Part shown: positions 1-8,299 of the stretch, piece after piece
How positions within the stretch are numbered: the first letter of the stretch is position 1
Layout of the letters: the number at the start of each line of letters is the position of its first letter
Assembly: GCA_947626315.1 (NCBI GenBank)
Contig: CANQRQ010000011.1
Location: 1 to 64,000 of the forward strand
DNA from: an uncultured Oscillospiraceae bacterium
Lineage (GTDB): Bacteria > Bacillota > Clostridia > Oscillospirales > Oscillospiraceae
Direction: 5' to 3'
DNA: 64,000 nucleotides
Notes under the pieces: model-generated
Told to the model about the DNA's origin: nothing
The model's input: the letters and a program-made list of their open reading frames with translations, nothing else
Databases searched by the model: none
Made by a program: the position numbers and the translations under genes

Positions 1-74
1 CATGCCTATTTTTCCGCCGTTATTTTTCGCTGCCTTTTTTCATTTTCCTCTTGACTTTTTATTTGCAGACTTCT

Positions 75-725
75 TTATTCCCGATCCAAATCCAAAACCG
101 TGACCCGCCGCCCCCGGCGGGCAATGAGCCCGGCGGCGGCCATGGCCTTCAGCTCCCGCATCATGCCCGCCCGGTCGGCGCAGAGGTAGCTGGCCAGCTG
201 GGTCAGCGAGACGGGGAGCTCAAAGCTGTCCGAGCCGGTCCGGCTCCGCTCCAGCTCAAAGTACGCGCACAGCTTCCGGCGCAGGCTCCGCTTGCTGATC
301 AGGCTGATGCGCATGGCCAGAGCCTGGGCTTTGCGGGCCGAGAGCTCAAAGAGATTGGCCGTGAGCCGGCTGTGGTGGGCGCAGGCCTTGGGGCAGCGGC
401 CGCAGACACAGGAAAAGCGGATGAAGAGCACCTGACAGTCGCTGTCCGCCTGGACGGCATAGCCCAGGTCCCCAAAGGGGATGGCAAAGACCTCCCCAAA
501 AATGTCGTTGGGTCCGTAGTGCTCCAGCAGCGTGTACTCCCCGTCCCGGTCCATGCAGTAGAGCTGGGCCCGGCCGCTGAGCAGCACGCAGAGATTCTCC
601 AGCTCCTGAGCGTAGACCAGAATGGTCTCCCCCTTCCGAAAGGCGCGCCTCTCCGGCTTGAAGCAGGCCAGCATGGCCTGCACCTGCTCCGGCTGGATGC
701 CCTGGAACAACTGCACCTCCGTCAC
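75..725 (-). CDS. Crp/Fnr family transcriptional regulator
   Basis: A 216-residue regulator with an N-terminal cyclic-nucleotide-binding-like beta-barrel (about residues 5-115) and a C-terminal winged helix (about 165-213, with LTQLASYLCADRAGMMREL as recognition region). Start is GTG at 725, preceded by GAGGGTGAG. Four cysteines, C106, C108, C111 and C115 (CVCGRCPKAC), sit at the end of the barrel; many clostridial Crp/Fnr proteins have a Cys-rich patch here, so a redox, metal or Fe-S role is possible but unproven. It is divergent from the flavodiiron gene and shares its promoter palindrome, so it probably controls that gene and itself, responding to oxygen, NO or redox state (inference). Length is normal for the family. 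Confidence 0.9.
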   Translation of the reverse strand: MTEVQLFQGIQPEQVQAMLACFKPERRAFRKGETILVYAQELENLCVLLSGRAQLYCMDRDGEYTLLEHYGPNDIFGEVFAIPFGDLGYAVQADSDCQVLFIRFSCVCGRCPKACAHHSRLTANLFELSARKAQALAMRISLISKRSLRRKLCAYFELERSRTGSDSFELPVSLTQLASYLCADRAGMMRELKAMAAAGLIARRGRRVTVLDLDRE

Positions 726-759
726 GGCCTCACCCTCTTCTAATTAATAGTATAGTCGG

Positions 760-818
760 ATTATACCACGAAAACTGTTGCGCACGCAACAGTTTTCGTG
801 AGAGAAAGAGGGTATAAT
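760..818. promoter_or_regulatory. Divergent promoters sharing one large palindromic operator
   Basis: A near-perfect palindrome spans 767-800: 16-base arms CACGAAAACTGTTGCG (767-782) and its reverse complement (785-800) around CA. It is bracketed symmetrically by a TATAAT on the minus strand (760-765, for the Crp/Fnr gene) and a TATAAT on the plus strand (813-818, for the flavodiiron gene). The palindrome therefore covers both -35 regions, and one bound regulator dimer could act on both genes. The encoded Crp/Fnr protein is the obvious candidate. Confidence 0.85.
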
Positions 819-863
819 AGGTCCAGAAAAAGCGCCGCCCCGGGCGGCGGAAGGGAGCGCACC

Positions 864-2867
864 ATGCACTGCACAAGAAAAGTTCTGGACGATTTGATCT
901 GGGTAGGCGCGGACGACCGGCGCCTGGCCTGCTTTGAGGGAGTATACGGCGTGCCGGACGGCGTGTCCTACAACTCCTATCTGATGCTGGACGAGAAGAC
1001 CGTGCTGTTTGACACCGTGGACAAGGCCGTGGCTGACGTGTTCTTTGAAAACGTCGCCTATGCCCTGAACGGCCGGAAGCTGGACTATCTGCTGATCTCC
1101 CACATGGAGCCGGACCACGCGGCCACCATCGAGAGCCTGGCCATCCGCTACCCGGAGGCGAAGATCGTCTGCAACGCCAAGATCCAGACCATGCTGGCCC
1201 AGTTCTTCCCCATCGACCTGAGCGGGCGGACCGTTCTGGTCAAGGAGGGGGACACCCTCAGCCTGGGCCGGCACACGCTGACCTTCGTCATGGCCCCCAT
1301 GGTCCACTGGCCCGAGGTCATGATGACCTACGACACCACGGACAAGATCCTCTTCTCCGCCGACGCCTTCGGCACCTTCGGCGCCCTGAACGGCCGGCTC
1401 TTTAACGACGAGACCGACTTCTTTGTGGAGAACCTGGACGAGGCCCGCCGCTACTACACCAACATCGTGGGCAAATACGGGCCCCAGGTCCAGGCGGTGC
1501 TGAAGAAGGCCGCCGGGCTGGAGATCAACACCGTCTGCCCCCTGCACGGCTTCGTCTGGCGCAGCCACTTCGGGGACTTCCTGGAGAAGTACCTGCTCTG
1601 GAGCAGCTACACCCCCGAGGAGAAGAGTGTGCTGCTGGCCTACGCCTCCGTCTACGGGCACACCGCCAACGCCGCCAACATCCTGGCCGTGAAGCTGGCG
1701 GAGCGGGGCGTCCGGGTGCGGATGTACGACACCTCCGTGACCCCGGCAAGCTACATCGTCTCCGACGCGTTCCGCTGCAGCCACCTGGTCTTTGCCGCCA
1801 CTACCTACAACGCGGGCATCTTCGTAAACATGGAGAATCTGCTGCACGATATCGTGAACCACAACCTGCAGAACCGGAAGATCGCCATTATGGAGAACGG
1901 CAGCTGGGCCCCCACCAGCGGCAAGCTGATGCGGGAGCTCCTCTCCAAGCTGAAGGGCACGGAGTTCATCGGGGAAAATGTGAGCCTCCGCTCCGCCCTC
2001 ACCGAGGGACAGCTGGACGAGCTGGACGCCCTGGCGGACGCCATCGCTGCCGACATCCGCCCGGCGGCGGTCCTGCCCGCTGTCCCGGCCCCGGCTGTCC
2101 CCGCCCCGCTGGACGTGGACGGCGGCGTGTTCCACAAGTTCTCCTACGGCGTGGAGGTCCTGACCACCCGGGTGGACGGAAAGGACTACGGCTGCATCAT
2201 CAATACCGCCGGACAGGTGGCCTCCTGCGACCCCAAGAAGATCACCATCTCCGTCATCAAGAAGAACAACACCTGCGACATGGTGATGAAGGCCGGCAAG
2301 TTCAACATCTCCATCATCACCCAGGACGCCCCCTATAAGCTGTTCCAGCATTTCGGCTTCCAGTCCGGCCGGGACGTGGACAAGTTCGCGGAGGTGGACT
2401 ACGACTGCCGCATGGCCAACGGCATCCGCTATGTGCCCACCTACACCAACGCGGTGCTGTCCTGCGAGGTCATCGACTGCCGGGATGTGGAGACCCAGAT
2501 GCTCTACATCGCCAACGTGGTGGAGGCCAAGGTCCTCTCCAGCGCCCCCTCCTGCACCTACGCCTACTATCACGCCCACATCAAGCCCAAGAAGAACCCG
2601 GCCCCGGAGCAGAAGGAGGGCTATGTCTGTAAGGTCTGCGGCTACTTCCACGAGGGCAGCGAGCTGCCGGAGGACTTTGTGTGCCCCCTGTGCAAGCACG
2701 GCCCGGACGAGTTCGAGCATGTGGCGCCCAACACGGCCCCCAAGAAGAAGGGCTATGTCTGCGCGGTCTGCGGCCACTTCGAGCCCTGCGAGGGCGAATT
2801 GCCGGAGGATTACGTCTGCCCCATCTGCCACCACGGCAGGGAGGACTTCGAGCCCGCCGAGCAGTAA
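864..2867 (+). CDS. Flavodiiron protein fused to flavin reductase and two rubredoxin domains
   Basis: A 667-residue cytosolic O2- or NO-reducing enzyme. The beta-lactamase-like diiron domain shows all expected ligands: H80, E82, D84 (HMEPDH), H148, D167, H228. A flavodoxin domain follows (from about residue 255, YASVYGHTANAA), then a flavin-reductase-like domain (about 420-570) and two rubredoxin-like modules with CxxC pairs C589/C592-C607/C610 and C633/C636-C652/C655. An entire electron chain from NAD(P)H through flavin and rubredoxin to the diiron site thus lies on one chain. Start ATG 864 follows AAGGGAG; an upstream in-frame ATG at 798 lies inside the promoter palindrome and is rejected. 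A strong terminator follows. Role: oxygen/NO detoxification in an anaerobe. Confidence 0.93.
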   Translation: MHCTRKVLDDLIWVGADDRRLACFEGVYGVPDGVSYNSYLMLDEKTVLFDTVDKAVADVFFENVAYALNGRKLDYLLISHMEPDHAATIESLAIRYPEAKIVCNAKIQTMLAQFFPIDLSGRTVLVKEGDTLSLGRHTLTFVMAPMVHWPEVMMTYDTTDKILFSADAFGTFGALNGRLFNDETDFFVENLDEARRYYTNIVGKYGPQVQAVLKKAAGLEINTVCPLHGFVWRSHFGDFLEKYLLWSSYTPEEKSVLLAYASVYGHTANAANILAVKLAERGVRVRMYDTSVTPASYIVSDAFRCSHLVFAATTYNAGIFVNMENLLHDIVNHNLQNRKIAIMENGSWAPTSGKLMRELLSKLKGTEFIGENVSLRSALTEGQLDELDALADAIAADIRPAAVLPAVPAPAVPAPLDVDGGVFHKFSYGVEVLTTRVDGKDYGCIINTAGQVASCDPKKITISVIKKNNTCDMVMKAGKFNISIITQDAPYKLFQHFGFQSGRDVDKFAEVDYDCRMANGIRYVPTYTNAVLSCEVIDCRDVETQMLYIANVVEAKVLSSAPSCTYAYYHAHIKPKKNPAPEQKEGYVCKVCGYFHEGSELPEDFVCPLCKHGPDEFEHVAPNTAPKKKGYVCAVCGHFEPCEGELPEDYVCPICHHGREDFEPAEQ

Positions 2868-2890
2868 AGACGAAACGATAAATGCCGAAA

Positions 2891-2922
2891 AATCCCGGAA
2901 TCACAAGATTCCGGGATTTTTT
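2891..2922 (+). terminator. Rho-independent terminator of the flavodiiron gene
   Basis: A 12-bp perfect stem (AATCCCGGAATC at 2891-2902 with 2907-2918), loop ACAA, and a T run to 2922. It separates the host gene from the leftward-facing prophage repressor that ends at 2946. Confidence 0.9.
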
Positions 2923-2945
2923 CGCGCTTTAAGGAGTTTTTTGGC

Positions 2946-3569
2946 CTAGCGGACGGCGCTGATAAAGGCCACCGCTTTGCCCAGGATGCGCACCGTCTCC
3001 ATCTCCGGGCCCCATTTGACAATGGGCCGGTACTGGGGGTTCTCCGGCTCCAGAGATATATGGTCCTCGTAGAGCTTCACCCGCTTGAGGGTGGCCTCGT
3101 CGTCAATGAGCACGGCAGCGATCTCCCCATCCTCGATCACCGGCTGCTGGCGGATGTACACAATGTCCCCGTCAAAGATGCGGGCGTTGATCATGCTGTC
3201 CCCCTTGCAGCGGAGGGCAAAGTCCGCATTGAGCCGGGCGGGGAGGCTCACATAGTTTTCAATGTTCTCCTGGGCCAGGATGGGCTCTCCGCAGGCGATC
3301 TCCCCCAGGAGGGGGATGCTCTTCATCTCCGGCAGAGGGAGAATGTTGGGAATGTTCTCGGGGAGGGGCGGGTCCCGGTGGGAAGAGTTCCCCAGCAGAT
3401 AGTCAATAGTGGTCCGGTAAAAGGCGGCGAGAGTGATCAAGGTCTCGGCGCTGGGTTCCCGGGCCCCTTTTTCATAGTTGGCATAGGTGGTGTAGGGCAG
3501 GTTCAGCTGCCGGGCGGCCTCCTTCATGGAGATCCCCTGCTCCTTCCGGAGCTCCCGAATGCGGTTCAT
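2946..3569 (-). CDS. Phage-type repressor, XRE HTH plus S24 autocleavage domain
   Basis: A 207-residue CI-like repressor. An XRE helix-turn-helix occupies residues 1-60 (ISMKEAARQLNLPYTTYANYEKG). The S24/LexA-type serine peptidase domain has Ser125 (GDSM) and Lys162 (ATLKR) as the catalytic dyad. The likely self-cleavage bond is Cys93-Gly94 (IACGEP), the Cys-Gly type known from UmuD. RecA-stimulated cleavage on DNA damage would derepress the prophage (family knowledge). Start ATG 3569 follows GGAGGTGATCTT; the longer reading frame to 3662 has no such site. It is transcribed leftward from a consensus promoter next to the first operator. Confidence 0.9.
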   Translation of the reverse strand: MNRIRELRKEQGISMKEAARQLNLPYTTYANYEKGAREPSAETLITLAAFYRTTIDYLLGNSSHRDPPLPENIPNILPLPEMKSIPLLGEIACGEPILAQENIENYVSLPARLNADFALRCKGDSMINARIFDGDIVYIRQQPVIEDGEIAAVLIDDEATLKRVKLYEDHISLEPENPQYRPIVKWGPEMETVRILGKAVAFISAVR

Positions 3570-3587
3570 AAGATCACCTCCATAGAG

Positions 3588-3616
3588 ATCATACGCAAAA
3601 TGAGTTGCTTTGTCAA
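3588..3616 (-). promoter_or_regulatory. Repressor promoter
   Basis: On the minus strand TTGACA (3611-3616), a 17-base spacer and TATGAT (3588-3593): nearly consensus. Operator copy 1 (3622-3638) lies just upstream of the -35, consistent with autoregulation. Confidence 0.85.
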
Positions 3617-3621
3617 GAAGA

Positions 3622-3708
3622 ATCCTCAATTTGGGTAAATTGCACAAAAAGAGAATCCACAATTTGGAGATTTTATGTCTTTACAAATCCTCAAAACGGG
3701 TATATACT
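3622..3708 (+). promoter_or_regulatory. Late-operon promoter with three repressor operator copies
   Basis: Three related 17-base sites begin at 3622, 3655 and 3687, spaced 33 and 32 bases (three helical turns): ATCCTCAATTTGGGTAA, ATCCACAATTTGGAGAT, ATCCTCAAAACGGGTAT. The middle one is an imperfect palindrome, ATCnnCAAnTTGnnGAT. The rightward promoter is TTTACA (3680-3685), a 17-base spacer, TATACT (3703-3708), and copy 3 occupies the spacer. Repressor binding there would block transcription straight into the terminase and structural genes. Confidence 0.85.
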
Positions 3709-3777
3709 AAGCCACGAGCTCGACGGGGGCCCGGACAGCGGAGCAGGGCCCGGCGGGGCACAGGAGAGGTGGCGAAG

Positions 3778-5379
3778 GTGGAGAAGCTGACAGACAAGGA
3801 GAGAAAACAGATCATCGCGGCCCGGGCGGAGGGCCGCAGCGCCCGGGAGCTGGCGGAAAGGTTCGGAGTGTCCGTTTCGACGGTCCGGCGGGTGTGGAAA
3901 AACGAGCCGGAGGCGGCCAGGATCATCGCGGAGAAAAAGGAAGAGAACACCAAGGCGATCCTGGACTATATGGACGGGAAAAAGGATCTGGTCTGCGAGA
4001 TCATCGACAAGGGACTGAGCGTCCTCAACAGCCAGGACAAGCTGGCGGAGGCCAACCCCGCCCAGATCACCCGGGCCATCGAGACGCTGATCGACCGCTT
4101 TGCCTCCGGAGAGCAGGAGAAGGAGCCGTCCTATGAGGACAAGGCTTTCACCCTCCCGGCGGAGCTGATCGGCAGCGCCTACGCGGATATCAACCGGGAT
4201 ATCAGCGCCCACAACCACACGGAGTACATGTTCAAGGGAGGCCGCGGCTCCCTGAAGTCCTCCTTCATCTCCCTGAAAATCATCGAGCTGATGATGAACA
4301 ACCCGGGCATGAACGCGGTGATCCTCCGCAAGGTGGGAAAGACCCTGGAGAAATCCGTGTATAACCAGATCCTCTGGGCCATCGGGGTCCTGGGCCTGGC
4401 GGAGCAGTTCAGCGTCCGGAAGAGCGCCCTGGAGATCAGCCTGAAGGCCACGGGCCAGACCCTCTATTTCGCCGGATTGGACGACCCGATGAAGCTCAAG
4501 TCCATCAAGCCCCGGGTGGGCAGCGTGGGCATCCTGTGGTTCGAGGAGCTGGACCAGTTCGCCGGGCCGGAGGAGTGCCGCAGCGTGCGGCAGTCCGTCA
4601 TCCGGGGCAGCGACACGGCCTATGTTTTCCAGAGCTTTAACCCGCCGAAGAGCCGGAACAACTGGGCCAATCTGGAGGCGGAGATCCCCAAGGAGCGGCG
4701 GATCGTGCTGCACACCGACTACCGCAGCGTGCCCGCCCAGTGGCTGGGCCGGGAATTCCTGGAGGAGGCGGCCTACCAGAAGGAGGTCAACTTCACCGCC
4801 TACGAGCACGAGTACCTGGGCATCCCCAACGGCAACGGCGGCCTGGTCTTTGAAAACGTGGCGGCGGAGCCCATCAGCGACGAGCAGATCAGCCGCTTTG
4901 ACCGCCGGCTCTACGGCGTGGACTGGGGCTATTACCCGGACCCCTGGGCCTTCAACGGCGTGTACTACGACGCGGCCAGGCGGGTGCTCTACGTGTTCCA
5001 GGAGCTGACGGCCCTGAAGAAGGGCAACCGGGAGACGGCGGAGCTGCTCCGAGCCGCCGGGGTGACCGGGGAGGCGCTGATCACCGCCGACAGCGCCGAG
5101 CCCAAGAGCGTGGCGGATTACCGGAGTTTCGGCTTCAACTGCGTGGGGGCCCGGAAGGGGCCCGGCAGCCTGGACTACTCCATGAAGTGGCTCCAGTCCC
5201 TGGCCAGGATCGTGATCGACCCGAACCGATGTCCGAAAACACACAGGGAGTTTATCCAATATGAATATCAGCGGACCAAGGACGGGGAGATCGTGAGCGG
5301 CTATCCGGACCGGGACAACCACCATATCGACGCGGTGCGCTACGCCACCGAGGAGATCTGGAAGTGGATGGGGAACTAA
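3778..5379 (+). CDS. Terminase large subunit with N-terminal HTH (small-subunit-like) region
   Basis: About 533 residues with GTG 3778 as start (AGGAGAGG eight bases upstream; GTG 3769 is the alternative). The first 40 residues form a resolvase/terminase-small-type HTH (ARELAERFGVSVSTVRRVW), followed by a helical region to about 130. The ATPase has Walker A GGRGSLKSS (about 153-162) and Walker B VGILWFEELDQ (about 250). The nuclease region shows GVDWGYYPDP, ADSAEPKS and RDNHHIDAVRYA. It packages DNA into proheads. A separate small terminase gene was not found, so the HTH may supply DNA recognition in the same chain. It is the first gene of the late operon. Confidence 0.9.
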   Translation: MEKLTDKERKQIIAARAEGRSARELAERFGVSVSTVRRVWKNEPEAARIIAEKKEENTKAILDYMDGKKDLVCEIIDKGLSVLNSQDKLAEANPAQITRAIETLIDRFASGEQEKEPSYEDKAFTLPAELIGSAYADINRDISAHNHTEYMFKGGRGSLKSSFISLKIIELMMNNPGMNAVILRKVGKTLEKSVYNQILWAIGVLGLAEQFSVRKSALEISLKATGQTLYFAGLDDPMKLKSIKPRVGSVGILWFEELDQFAGPEECRSVRQSVIRGSDTAYVFQSFNPPKSRNNWANLEAEIPKERRIVLHTDYRSVPAQWLGREFLEEAAYQKEVNFTAYEHEYLGIPNGNGGLVFENVAAEPISDEQISRFDRRLYGVDWGYYPDPWAFNGVYYDAARRVLYVFQELTALKKGNRETAELLRAAGVTGEALITADSAEPKSVADYRSFGFNCVGARKGPGSLDYSMKWLQSLARIVIDPNRCPKTHREFIQYEYQRTKDGEIVSGYPDRDNHHIDAVRYATEEIWKWMGN

Positions 5380-5384
5380 ACAAT

Positions 5385-5406
5385 TAGGAATGAGGAATTA
5401 GGAATG
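5385..5406. repeat. Short ATTAGGAATGAGGAATTA-type intergenic repeat
   Basis: The gap between terminase and portal carries ATTAGGAATGAGGAATTA plus a partial tandem copy. The same motif occurs as an inverted pair at 36507-36584 between purH and purD, so it is a dispersed small repeat rather than a phage-specific site. Confidence 0.65.
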
Positions 5407-5443
5407 TCAATCATGTACCTTATGGAAAAAGGAAGGGTATGCC

Positions 5444-6808
5444 ATGCTGCCTTTTGAGCATTTGAAGAATCTGTTTGGCCGGAGCAGAGCGCGGCTGCCG
5501 GACGAGGCACCGGCGGAGCGGGCCTTCGGCGTGCAGAGCTGTCTGTCCCGCCCCATGCGGGAGGGGATCGCCCTGTGGTACAGCCTGTACGTCAACGACC
5601 CGCCCTGGCGGCAGGAGGACCCCAGGCTCAGCCCCAGCGGACTGCCGGGGGCCATCGGCCGGGAGCTGACCCGCAACGCCCTGGCGGAATTTGCGCTGTC
5701 CGTCTCCGGCGGGGCCAGGGCGGAGTATCTGAACGGCGTGTTGAGGCGGGCCAGAAGCGGCTTCCCTCGGGCAATGGAGCTGGGCCTCTGCCTGGGCGGG
5801 ACGGCGCTGCGGCCCTGCCTGGACCGGGGGCAGCTCTGCGTGGACGTGTGCGGGGCCAATGCCTTCACCCCCACGGACTTTGACGGAGACGGCCGGGCCG
5901 TGGGCGGGATCTTCCGGGAAGAGACGGTTTGGCAGCGGCAGAGATACACTCGTCTGGAGGCCCACGGCTTTGCGCCGGACGGGAGCTACGTGATCCGCAG
6001 CCGGGCCTACCGGGGAGAGCCCGGCGGCCAGGAGCTGCCGCTGTCCGCCGTCCCAAGATGGGCGGAGCTGGAGCCGGAGGTCCGGATCCAGGGGCTGCAG
6101 GGACCGCTGTTTGCCTACTTTAAAAACCCGGGGGCCAACGATCTGGACCCGGGCAGCCCGGTGGGGGCCAGCATCTACGGGGCGGCGCCCACGGTGGAGC
6201 TGCTGCGGGAGGCGGAGGAGCAGTGGTACCTGCTGCGCTGGGAGTACCGCAGCGGCAAGCGGAAAATCTACAGCGACGGGGAGGCCCTGCGCCCGGAGCA
6301 GTTCGACGACGAGCTCTTCATGAGGGGCCGGTTTACCGCAGACGGGAGCCTGTTCGAGACCTTCAGCCCGGCATTTCGGGACGGGGCGCTGTACAAGGGC
6401 TTTCAGGATATCCTCCGGCGGCTGGAGTACGCGGTGGGGCTCAGCTACGGCAGCCTCAGCGACCCCCAGAGCGTGGAGAAGACGGCCACCGAGATCCTGG
6501 CGGCCAAGAGCCGGCAGCGGACCACCGTCAAAGCCATTCAGGAGAGCTTCCAGGCTGCCCTGGAGGGCCTGATCTATGCCCTGGACGCCTTTGCCAGCCT
6601 CTACCGCCTGGCCCCGGAGGGGGACTACGAGCTGAACTTCAGCTGGGGCGACGGGGTGCTGGACGACCCGGAGACGGTGCGGCAGGACAAGGCGCTGATG
6701 CTCCAGGAGATCGCGGCGGGCATCACAAGCCCCTGGGAGTACCGGGTGGCCTTCAAGGGGGAGAACGAGGAGACGGCCAAGGCCAGGCTGGCAAAGATGG
6801 GGACATGA
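5444..6808 (+). CDS. Phage portal protein (SPP1 gp6-like)
   Basis: A 454-residue protein directly after the terminase, the usual portal position, with GRELTRNALAEFALSVSG near the N-terminus and VEKTATEILAAKSRQRTTVKAIQ in the C-terminal third, typical of gp6/SPP1-type portals of Gram-positive siphoviruses. It would form the dodecameric ring through which DNA is packaged and to which tails attach. ATG 5444 follows AAGGAAGGG. The stop overlaps the start of an 11-codon open frame (6805-6840), which carries the Shine-Dalgarno site for the next gene. Intact length for the family. Confidence 0.85.
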   Translation: MLPFEHLKNLFGRSRARLPDEAPAERAFGVQSCLSRPMREGIALWYSLYVNDPPWRQEDPRLSPSGLPGAIGRELTRNALAEFALSVSGGARAEYLNGVLRRARSGFPRAMELGLCLGGTALRPCLDRGQLCVDVCGANAFTPTDFDGDGRAVGGIFREETVWQRQRYTRLEAHGFAPDGSYVIRSRAYRGEPGGQELPLSAVPRWAELEPEVRIQGLQGPLFAYFKNPGANDLDPGSPVGASIYGAAPTVELLREAEEQWYLLRWEYRSGKRKIYSDGEALRPEQFDDELFMRGRFTADGSLFETFSPAFRDGALYKGFQDILRRLEYAVGLSYGSLSDPQSVEKTATEILAAKSRQRTTVKAIQESFQAALEGLIYALDAFASLYRLAPEGDYELNFSWGDGVLDDPETVRQDKALMLQEIAAGITSPWEYRVAFKGENEETAKARLAKMGT

Positions 6809-6874
6809 CCGACCAAATGGACAGCGGGGAGATAGAGTAAATGCCCCTCTGTTCTTGACTCCCTCCCTGAAGAA

Positions 6875-8182
6875 TTGGCAGAGCTTTTCCGCGGCCTGGA
6901 GCTGACGCTGTTAAAGCAGATATGCGAGCGGCTGAACCTTGCTGACCAGCTCAACGAGGTCACCGTGGACGCTATGCGCGCCCTGCGTTCCCACGGTATC
7001 AGCCAAAAGGACATAGAAAAGGCCATCTGGGATGTGACCGGCATCTCCCAAAAGAAGCTGGACAAGCTCTTGGACGATGTTGTGGAGCGAAACCAGGCGT
7101 ACTATACCGAGATGATAGACCTGGCCCACGTCACGGCCCCGGCCACGCTTGTAAACGCTGACGACATCGAGGCGATACGCAAACAGGCGCAGCGGGAGTT
7201 TCGCAACATCACGGCCAGCATGGGCTTTCTGGTGGACTCCGGGCGCACGATGCTCAAACCGGCGAAAGCGTATCAGTGGGCGCTTGACAGCGCGGTAATG
7301 GCCATCCAGAGCGGCTCTATAAGCTATAATGAGGCTATCCGGCGGGCCGTGCGGGAGCTTGCAGACAGCGGCTTAAAAACCGTGGACTATGAGTCCGGGC
7401 ATGTAGATCAGATAGACGTTGCAGCCCGTAGAGCCGTGATGACCGGCGTAAACCAGCTGAACCAGAAATACCGGGAAGCCTCTATGGACTACCTGGAGAC
7501 CGATCTGGTGGAGGTAACGGCCCACCTGGGCGCACGAAACATAGACGGCCCCAAAGGCTGGGAGAACCACGCTAAATGGCAAGGGAAGGTATACCGATGG
7601 AAAGACCACGGGGAGCGCACAGAGCAAAAAGAACCTGAGCAAACGGTTGAAAAGGAACCGGCATCGGCTCAAAAAGCCCCTATTACACCGATCACATCTG
7701 CCCCTGCATCGGCCACACGGAATATGCCAGAGCCCATAGACGTTACAGAAGAATACATAAGCAGCGCAACACCTGGACAGGGCGAATTCACATTTGATAA
7801 TGGATACGATAGGGAGAAAAACAAAGACGAAACCAATTTTGCAAAATGGATATTTGAAAAACTTGGTGGAAATATTCGTCTTTTGAAAGAAAGAAACATT
7901 CAAAACCAAAAGAACCCCGATTACTCATGGAACGGAAAATTGTGGGATTTGAAAACATCTTCAACGGAAAAGGCCGCAAACACAGCAATACAGAGAGGCT
8001 TAGCACAAATCAAAGAAAACCCAGGTGGAGTGATGCTCGATTACAGGGGCGTTCAAATAGATGTGGACCTTCTTATGCAAGTTATCGGGAAACGGATGCA
8101 GTGGATCAGAGAAGGATCGCAAGTTGATATTATGCTCGTTCTTAATGATGGTGAAATAAAAATGCTCAGATACAAAAAATAA
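6875..8182 (+). CDS. Phage minor head protein with a C-terminal nuclease-like toxin domain
   Basis: Residues about 1-240 match phage minor capsid protein 2 (MuF-type position; LVDSGRTMLKPAKAYQWALDS, HLGARNIDGPKGWENHAKWQ). After KVYRW at about nucleotide 7600 the sequence becomes AT-rich and unrelated: a Glu/Pro linker, then a C-terminal domain with E328, D349 (NPDYSW) and D358-L-K360 (WDLKT), a PD-(D/E)xK signature resembling CdiA C-terminal nucleases. Such MuF-toxin fusions are known in temperate phages. The open frame starts at TTG 6875, but coding similarity (VLDSLPEEL) extends back to 6851. ATG 6841, which has a GGGGAG site, is out of frame by one base across a C4 tract, so the 5' end may be frameshifted. 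Substrate and activity are inferred. Confidence 0.75.
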   Translation: MAELFRGLELTLLKQICERLNLADQLNEVTVDAMRALRSHGISQKDIEKAIWDVTGISQKKLDKLLDDVVERNQAYYTEMIDLAHVTAPATLVNADDIEAIRKQAQREFRNITASMGFLVDSGRTMLKPAKAYQWALDSAVMAIQSGSISYNEAIRRAVRELADSGLKTVDYESGHVDQIDVAARRAVMTGVNQLNQKYREASMDYLETDLVEVTAHLGARNIDGPKGWENHAKWQGKVYRWKDHGERTEQKEPEQTVEKEPASAQKAPITPITSAPASATRNMPEPIDVTEEYISSATPGQGEFTFDNGYDREKNKDETNFAKWIFEKLGGNIRLLKERNIQNQKNPDYSWNGKLWDLKTSSTEKAANTAIQRGLAQIKENPGGVMLDYRGVQIDVDLLMQVIGKRMQWIREGSQVDIMLVLNDGEIKMLRYKK

Positions 8183-8183
8183 A

Positions 8184-8255
8184 GTGAGATACCGCCCCCG
8201 CCTAATAGCGAAGGGATATCTCACCCATGAAACGGAATCCGTTTCTATCTTTATT
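8184..8255 (+). terminator. Hairpins between toxin and downstream gene
   Basis: Two stem-loops lie in the 117-bp gap: GTGAGATA (8184-8191) with TATCTCAC (8217-8224), and GAAACGG (8230-8236) with CCGTTTC (8240-8246) followed by a T-rich stretch. They could partly terminate toxin transcription or insulate the next gene. No strong promoter was identified. Confidence 0.4.
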
Positions 8256-8299
8256 ATACGCGATTTGCAGCAAAAAGTCAACGGGAAAAGGAGGATATC

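Noticed and set aside
798-863. Upstream ATG extension of the flavodiiron protein
   Set aside because: Starts within the operator palindrome, upstream of the -10; ATG 864 has the ribosome site and matches family N-termini.
744-2834. Long minus-strand open frame of about 690 codons opposite the flavodiiron gene
   Set aside because: It mirrors a clear functional gene, has low-complexity His/Val/Gly-rich translation and no ribosome site: a GC-rich shadow frame. The same applies to long frames opposite guaB, purF, purB, purL, the portal and fibre genes.
2946-3569. Host LexA
   Set aside because: The N-terminal domain is XRE-type rather than LexA winged helix, and the gene controls an operator region leading into terminase.
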